NCBI GenBank assembly: GCA_016928455.1
Contig: JAFGKP010000109.1
Coordinates: forward strand, 1 to 10,274
Source of the DNA: Methanomicrobia archaeon
GTDB taxonomy: Archaea; Halobacteriota; Syntropharchaeia; Alkanophagales; Methanospirareceae
Length of the DNA stretch: 10,274 bases
Reading direction: 5' to 3'
The translations under genes were made by a program, and so were the position numbers. Position 1 is the first letter of the stretch; each line of letters begins with the position of its first letter. Shown one piece after another: positions 7,289 through 10,274 of the stretch. The notes beneath the pieces were generated by a model, which was not told where the DNA came from, searched no databases, and saw only the letters and a program-made list of their open reading frames with translations.

Positions 7289-7368
7289 ATAAATGATATA
7301 TCGAAGACTTGTTGGTATGGTCACTGTGATAAATGATATATCGAAGACTTGTTGGTATGGTCACTGTG
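7289..7368. repeat. Perfect tandem duplication, two 40-base copies
   Basis: Positions 7289-7328 and 7329-7368 are identical, base for base, with no spacer. Each unit starts ATAAATGATATATC, which includes the palindrome GATATATC, and ends GGTCACTGTG. The unit holds no reading frame spanning both copies and lies in the region between two divergent genes, 174 bases before the plus-strand gene. It could be a duplicated regulator-binding or promoter segment, or a recent neutral slippage product. Confidence 0.9.
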
Positions 7369-7542
7369 GATTTTTCAAAATCCTCTTAAGCTTTTCTCTT
7401 TTGGATGTTCCGTCCCTTAAATTAGGCCTTTTGGGGGAGTAGATGCGGGTACGAGGCGGGCGGCGTACGGTACTAGCGGCACCGACAAGAGGTAACACCG
7501 CAAAAATTAAAGTGCTATTTGAATATACATAATACTGTTGCA

Positions 7543-7977
7543 ATGGGGTTAAAAACGGTGAAAAAGGCAGGAACGTTTCTAGTAATGGCAGTAGGAATTA
7601 TGCTCGTATTAACGCTCGTTTCGGCACAACCCAGCATAGCTCCGGAACCGGCAACTGATGAAGAAGTAGCTTTTATCAGGGACCAAATAGCGAAATGGCG
7701 AGAGGATCCCGATATGAAAATTGGGGGGATTTCGGTAGATAGGGGAACATATATGGTTACCCTGTGGGTTGACGAGTTTACTCCGAAGAATCAGCAACTA
7801 CACCATACGAGGATTGATGGTTGGGAGATTATCGTGGCTACAAGTTATGAACCATCACTATCTGATACTTTTCACGATATTTTGACGAATACACCGATAT
7901 TATGGATTCTGGCAGGGTGCGTGTTGATATCGTTGGTGGTAGTTTTCGTAAAATACCGTGGAAGGAGAAAGGGCTAG
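7543..7977 (+). CDS. C-terminally membrane-anchored extracytoplasmic protein, unknown
   Basis: I do not recognise this family. From the ATG at 7543 the product has 144 residues. A basic start (GLKTVKKAG) and a hydrophobic stretch (about 11-27) end in LVSAQP, a plausible signal-peptide cleavage site. An outer domain of roughly 85 residues follows, with GGISVDRGTYMVTLWVDEF in the middle suggesting two beta strands. A second membrane span at about 118-137 (ILWILAGCVLISLVVVF) is closed by the basic tail KYRGRRKG, a stop-transfer signal. The expected topology is outer domain outside, tail inside. A TTG at 7519 is in frame and would add eight residues, but the signal peptide is complete without it. 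No Shine-Dalgarno is seen. The next gene starts 10 bases after the stop, so the two are probably co-transcribed. Codons are richer in A/T than in acs or dph6. Confidence 0.7.
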   Translation: MGLKTVKKAGTFLVMAVGIMLVLTLVSAQPSIAPEPATDEEVAFIRDQIAKWREDPDMKIGGISVDRGTYMVTLWVDEFTPKNQQLHHTRIDGWEIIVATSYEPSLSDTFHDILTNTPILWILAGCVLISLVVVFVKYRGRRKG

Positions 7978-7987
7978 GCGTCTTGGT

Positions 7988-8395
7988 ATGGGGCCGATAA
8001 CTAAAGTGCTCATTGTTGTGGGGATTATAGCAGTAATAGCTCTGGCTGGTTTTTACATCTTTCTCAGAAGTCTTTCACCCGGTGGCGTCTTTGGCCATGT
8101 AGAGCCACTTAGATTCATACTGTCTAATAAAGATGGAATCACACATGAGGTAACTGTTGAGGTATTTGATTCAAATAACATAACCATTTTCAATAATGAT
8201 TATATGTTAAAGGCTAAGGAAGGGATACAATCACCTGAAATAACCGATGAAAAAGGGGCATACATATATAAAGTCACGGTAGATAACACTACTACAGAGT
8301 GGCATAACGCACGTGTGGGCGGAGGAAGTTGTGGCGTTTTTATAACAATATACTCTGGCAAGCAGATCGACATAGATACTTTAATGTGTGATTAA
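7988..8395 (+). CDS. N-terminally membrane-anchored protein with beta-rich outer domain, unknown
   Basis: From the ATG at 7988 the product has 135 residues. One membrane span (about 5-26, VLIVVGIIAVIALAGFYIF) sits right at the N-terminus, followed by a beta-rich domain of about 100 residues. The alternating pattern HEVTVEVFDSNNITIF (53-68), then EGIQSPEITDEKGAYIYKVT (78-97) and VFITIYSG (117-124), resembles small Ig-like or carbohydrate-binding-like folds in which a peptide rises to a 'G-x-Y-x-Y-x-V-x-V' strand. Two cysteines remain, C115 and C134. No enzyme motif is visible. A GTG at 7958 is in frame, overlaps the upstream gene by 20 bases and would add a charged MEGERARRLG extension. It is a real alternative, because neither start has a well-spaced Shine-Dalgarno. 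Together with the 7543 gene this forms a two-gene unit of envelope proteins of unknown role. Confidence 0.7.
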   Translation: MGPITKVLIVVGIIAVIALAGFYIFLRSLSPGGVFGHVEPLRFILSNKDGITHEVTVEVFDSNNITIFNNDYMLKAKEGIQSPEITDEKGAYIYKVTVDNTTTEWHNARVGGGSCGVFITIYSGKQIDIDTLMCD

Positions 8396-8400
8396 GAGTG

Positions 8401-8440
8401 CTATTTTTCGTGCATGCCTCCGGGATGCGGAAGAAAATAG
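8401..8440. terminator. Imperfect hairpin between convergent genes
   Basis: CTATTTT (8401-8407) pairs with AAAATAG (8434-8440), and GCAT (8412-8415) pairs with ATGC (8425-8428), giving a 40-base interrupted stem-loop. It begins 5 bases after the plus-strand gene and lies in the 148-base gap before the end of the convergent DsrE-like gene. A role in ending or stabilising the plus-strand message is plausible but not shown. Confidence 0.35.
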
Positions 8441-8543
8441 AATTTGAAACGCCGAGCGCGCCTGCGCGGGCCGAGAGAAGTTTATCTGTGGAACGGATAC
8501 CATGACGATTAGCACGGAGCGTGCACGCGTTTCTGCTGTGTTT

Positions 8544-8864
8544 TTAAAAGGTAAGTAGTTTATCGCAACCCTTTACGATCTCATATAAATCCTTCATCGT
8601 TGACAAGGGGCACAACTCTGAACCATCTGATTGCCGAATTTTAAGGCAACTACCACAGGCAAATATCTCGCCGCCATTATCAAAGAACGTCTGCATCTGT
8701 TCCGTCACCTTAAATTTTTCCGTGTCCAGAGATTCGCATTCAACGCCTTTGGCGAGCAAGAATACAGTTACTTCGTCGCCTTCTATCAACGCATAATTGC
8801 CAAACCGAAATGCGTTCCATACCGTTTCCGAATCATCTGAATAGATCACGATGCCTATCTTCAT
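8544..8864 (-). CDS. DsrE/YchN-like sulfur-relay family protein
   Basis: A 106-residue cytoplasmic protein with the DsrE-like alpha/beta fold. It opens MKIGIVIYSDDSETVWNAFR, an N-terminal strand and helix, continues EGDEVTVFLLAKGVE (28-42), and carries the cysteine pair FACGSC (68-73) followed by SELCPLSTMKDLYEIV (82-97), so C70, C73 and C85 are all present. DsrE-family proteins are small oligomers. Some carry persulfide on a conserved cysteine during sulfur transfer; for many stand-alone members the partner is unknown. No dsrF, dsrH, tusA or other sulfur genes occur in the window, so the substrate cannot be named. The start is well supported: the minus strand reads GAGGTGG 7 bases before the ATG, and a TATA-like sequence lies about 50 bases upstream. 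It is probably a single-gene transcript. Confidence 0.85.
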   Translation of the reverse strand: MKIGIVIYSDDSETVWNAFRFGNYALIEGDEVTVFLLAKGVECESLDTEKFKVTEQMQTFFDNGGEIFACGSCLKIRQSDGSELCPLSTMKDLYEIVKGCDKLLTF

Positions 8865-8910
8865 GGATTTGCCACCTCACGTTTTCTGCAGCACACTGTC
8901 CTTGTTACTC

Positions 8911-8920
8911 ATAAGATATA
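8911..8920 (-). promoter_or_regulatory. TATA-like box for the DsrE-like gene
   Basis: On the minus strand TATATCTTAT lies about 47-56 bases before the ATG. Initiation about 25 bases downstream would give a leader just long enough to include the GAGGTGG Shine-Dalgarno at 8878-8872. Confidence 0.4.
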
Positions 8921-8964
8921 CCTCTTTGGGCTTCGCGGGCGTATCACTGCATGGAGCGGCCGGT

Positions 8965-9591
8965 TCAACCCGATTCCCCAGCCTCCTTCCAGCAAGTAAC
9001 GCGTCCATTACTGACGAGCGATGCGCCCGCCGGCACCTGGGTAAGCACGAGCATCGCGATCAGGAGGTCGACCGAGGAACCCAGCGAGTTGAGAAGGATC
9101 GGAACGAAGAACGCCGGGGTCAGAAGGCCCGCAATGCCGAGAACGATCGGGACGAGAACCGATATGATAGCGAAGGGTGCGATGGAGATTAAGAGATGGC
9201 GTGATCGCGAAAGCACTTCTTCGGTGTACACAACTGCGCCGAGAACGGTCATCCCGACACCGGTGCTGTCGGACCTGAGAACGTTCGGGATGAAGAGCAG
9301 GTGGGAAAGCTCGTGACAAACGAGGACGGCGAGGATGCCGAGGACCAGGGGAAGGCTAATTGAGAAAGAGAGGGAGAAGGATGGTCCGGCAAACCCGAGA
9401 TCTTCGCGCGAAAACGCCGCGAACAGCGTAAAGATCCCGAGCGTCAGTGCGGCGGTGACGGCCATGAGCGGAAGGGAGACGAGGAGAGCCGTCAGGGCAC
9501 ACTTTGGTTCGCCCAGCCGAACCCACCCCCGGTTCTGGAGATCCCCCAGTCGCTCCGGGTCGGTCGGTGGCAGCCGAGTGAAGATGTGCAC
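8965..9591 (-). CDS. DUF3267-type membrane zincin metalloprotease
   Basis: From the GTG at 9591 the product has 208 residues. An N-terminal cytoplasmic segment (GDLQNRGWVRLGEPK, 16-30) is followed by a hydrophobic region (31-60) and the zinc-protease motif H-E-x-x-H in VCHELSHLLFIP (91-102; H93, E94, H97), set within a second membrane segment. Further hydrophobic stretches lie at about 131-158 and 160-192. The closing pattern NSLGSSVDLLIAMLVLTQVP, with the candidate third ligand D175, then AGASLVSNGRV, matches the DUF3267 putative zincin family. Its members are membrane-embedded and mostly uncharacterised; cleavage of a membrane or surface protein is inferred. The start was chosen because GGAGGG sits exactly 6 bases before this GTG. 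The frame stays open for 81 codons further upstream, and TTG 9720 or GTG 9717 would add 42-43 residues of no recognisable homology. Confidence 0.8.
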   Translation of the reverse strand: MHIFTRLPPTDPERLGDLQNRGWVRLGEPKCALTALLVSLPLMAVTAALTLGIFTLFAAFSREDLGFAGPSFSLSFSISLPLVLGILAVLVCHELSHLLFIPNVLRSDSTGVGMTVLGAVVYTEEVLSRSRHLLISIAPFAIISVLVPIVLGIAGLLTPAFFVPILLNSLGSSVDLLIAMLVLTQVPAGASLVSNGRVTCWKEAGESG

Positions 9592-9923
9592 GATATTCCC
9601 TCCGTTCTTTCTGATAGTGAATGATGAACTGATGGAATGAATAGGTGTTCGCGGCTTGGTCGTCAGTTCATGATAGTAGAATACCTCAGGCGACTCGACT
9701 GAAAACGTCGCGGACACCAAAGGACGGATTAGACGCCAGAGCAGACGTGTTAGAAGTGAATATAGATCCTTGACTGGCTCTTCATCAGGATAAAAACACT
9801 CAGGTGATCGTGGTCTGGCTTTCCAGGAGGAACATCAAATCTGAGACGAAGGTATTGGCGATAATCAAACCGTCTATGGTCCGAATGGGGATTGCCACTG
9901 ATGAAGAGTGATCCGTTTGCCCG
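9592..9923. other. 332-base stretch without a supported gene
   Basis: This lies between the stop of the UbiA-like gene and the GTG of the zincin gene, both on the minus strand. The zincin frame remains open to 9834, but without an ATG or a ribosome binding site beyond 9591. On the minus strand CTATATTC (9766-9759) is a possible TATA-like sequence. AGGAGGA at 9825-9831 on the plus strand is not followed by a start codon at a useful distance. Nothing else was found. Confidence 0.45.
9598..9603 (-). promoter_or_regulatory. Shine-Dalgarno fixing the GTG start of the zincin gene
   Basis: The minus strand reads GGAGGG, a six-base spacer, then GTG at 9591. This is the only near-ideal ribosome binding site in the long open frame and is the reason for choosing the 208-residue form over the longer TTG form. 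Confidence 0.6.
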
Positions 9924-10274
9924 TCACATGAGATTTGTCACTATGAACACTGCAACGAACATGCCCCAGCTCAGGTACAGCCGTCGTATCTGGGCCCGCC
10001 CTTCTACTATGGTTGGGCTTAAGAGAAGCCGGGAGGAGAGATACGCGATGCAGAGATCAGTTGCCAGGATGAGCAGCAGATAGCTGTACCCCAGCCAGCC
10101 CATGAGGAAGGGGAGAAAGGACAGGAGGATAAAAGCACTGAATATCGCCCCGGAGAGCCGCAGGGCATAGGCTTTGCTCTTTTTCATGACGATGCTCTTT
10201 GAGGATCGCAGCTCATCGCCTTTCACATCCATGGCATCGGCTGCTATCTCCTCCCCAAGGTCAAAGAGGAAGGC
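9924..10274 (-). CDS. UbiA-family prenyltransferase, C-terminal part (5' end outside window)
   Basis: The frame enters from the right window edge and gives 116 residues to the TGA at 9926-9924. Near its start is LGEEIAADAMDVKGDE (6-21), which corresponds to the second Asp-rich motif of UbiA enzymes (family pattern close to 'R-E-I-x-x-D-x-x-D-x-x-G-D'). That motif holds magnesium and the prenyl diphosphate. Three membrane helices follow, about 40-62, 65-85 and 97-115. UbiA proteins attach an isoprenoid chain to an acceptor in the membrane. In archaea these include digeranylgeranylglyceryl phosphate synthase of lipid synthesis and quinone or haem prenyltransferases, and the acceptor cannot be decided from this fragment. 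The Arg usual before the Glu is replaced by Glu, giving GEEI. The first Asp-rich motif would lie outside the window. An internal ATG at 10232 is not the true start because the conserved motif begins before it. Confidence 0.8.
   Translation of the reverse strand, partial: AFLFDLGEEIAADAMDVKGDELRSSKSIVMKKSKAYALRLSGAIFSAFILLSFLPFLMGWLGYSYLLLILATDLCIAYLSSRLLLSPTIVEGRAQIRRLYLSWGMFVAVFIVTNLM

Larger units (their letters stand above)
7145..7542. other. 398-base divergent intergenic region
   Basis: This stretch between the minus-strand lipoprotein and the plus-strand 7543 gene contains the TATA block near 7202-7220 and the 40-base tandem duplication at 7289-7368. From 7369 to 7500 there is a GC-rich section with no convincing gene. 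AAAATTAAAG (7503-7512) may be the upstream promoter element of the 7543 gene. A 60-codon minus-strand frame crossing 7361-7543 shows no family resemblance and is not supported. Confidence 0.6.

Noticed and set aside
7289..7368. Possible CRISPR array
   Set aside because: There are only two copies and they abut without a spacer, so this is a simple tandem duplication. No cas genes are present.
7361..7543. 60-codon minus-strand frame across the divergent region
   Set aside because: It has no homology pattern, and it covers part of the tandem repeat and the probable promoter of the plus-strand gene.
9616..9640. Box C-like ATGATGA and CTGA motifs suggesting a C/D guide RNA
   Set aside because: The boxes are too close together and the second C'/D' pair is missing, so the arrangement does not fit an archaeal C/D RNA.
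9778..9908. 11-base inverted repeat CTCTTCATCAG (9778-9788) and CTGATGAAGAG (9898-9908)
   Set aside because: The arms are 109 bases apart and one pair of this length is not rare in 10 kb; no gene or symmetry supports a function.

Overview
The window reads as archaeal. The main markers are a diphthamide-synthesis (Dph6) domain, TATA-type promoter sequences (for example about 30 bases before the acetyl-CoA synthetase Shine-Dalgarno), a UbiA-type lipid prenyltransferase and MNT/HEPN and VapBC-like toxin-antitoxin genes. A methanogen- or ANME-like euryarchaeon is my inference; no gene here fixes the lineage. Coding style is mixed. The two large housekeeping genes (489-4727) have GC-rich third positions, while the toxin-antitoxin genes (5244-5868) and the two membrane-anchored proteins (7543-8395) are visibly richer in A/T, which suggests a different history.

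Layout. 1-254: the 3' end of an ISL3-type insertion sequence, cut by the window edge, followed by a T-rich terminator-like tract. 489-2663: a large three-part protein with a degenerate glutamine amidotransferase domain, an asparagine-synthetase-type ATP-pyrophosphatase domain and a Dph6 (diphthine-ammonia ligase) domain. 2826-4727: an AMP-forming acetyl-CoA synthetase with its own promoter. 4786-5868: a toxin-antitoxin island. It holds an intact VapB-like antitoxin followed by only the first part of a PIN toxin, then a roughly 76-base inverted-repeat element, and on the opposite strand an intact MntA nucleotidyltransferase overlapping a HepT (HEPN) gene that carries a one-base frameshift. Both toxins are therefore damaged as written, while both antitoxins are intact.

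6084-7144 (minus strand): a small two-helix membrane protein and a lipoprotein with an FGE-sulfatase (SUMF1-type) fold that lacks one copper-binding cysteine of true formylglycine-generating enzymes. 7145-7542: a divergent promoter region with a perfect 40-base tandem duplication. 7543-8395 (plus strand): a pair of unrecognised membrane-anchored extracytoplasmic proteins with complementary topology. 8544-8864 (minus): a DsrE-like small protein. 8965-9591 (minus): a membrane zincin of the DUF3267 type. 9924-10274 (minus): the C-terminal part of a UbiA-family prenyltransferase running off the window.

The two large enzymes serve translation-factor modification (with a possible amide-forming activity of unknown target) and acetate activation. 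The rest is an accessory stretch of defence or addiction remnants, mobile-element traces and cell-envelope proteins. No complete new defence system is evident. The most notable items are the three-domain Dph6 fusion, the repairable hepT frameshift, the inverted-repeat element beside the broken PIN gene, and the 40-base tandem duplication between divergent genes.
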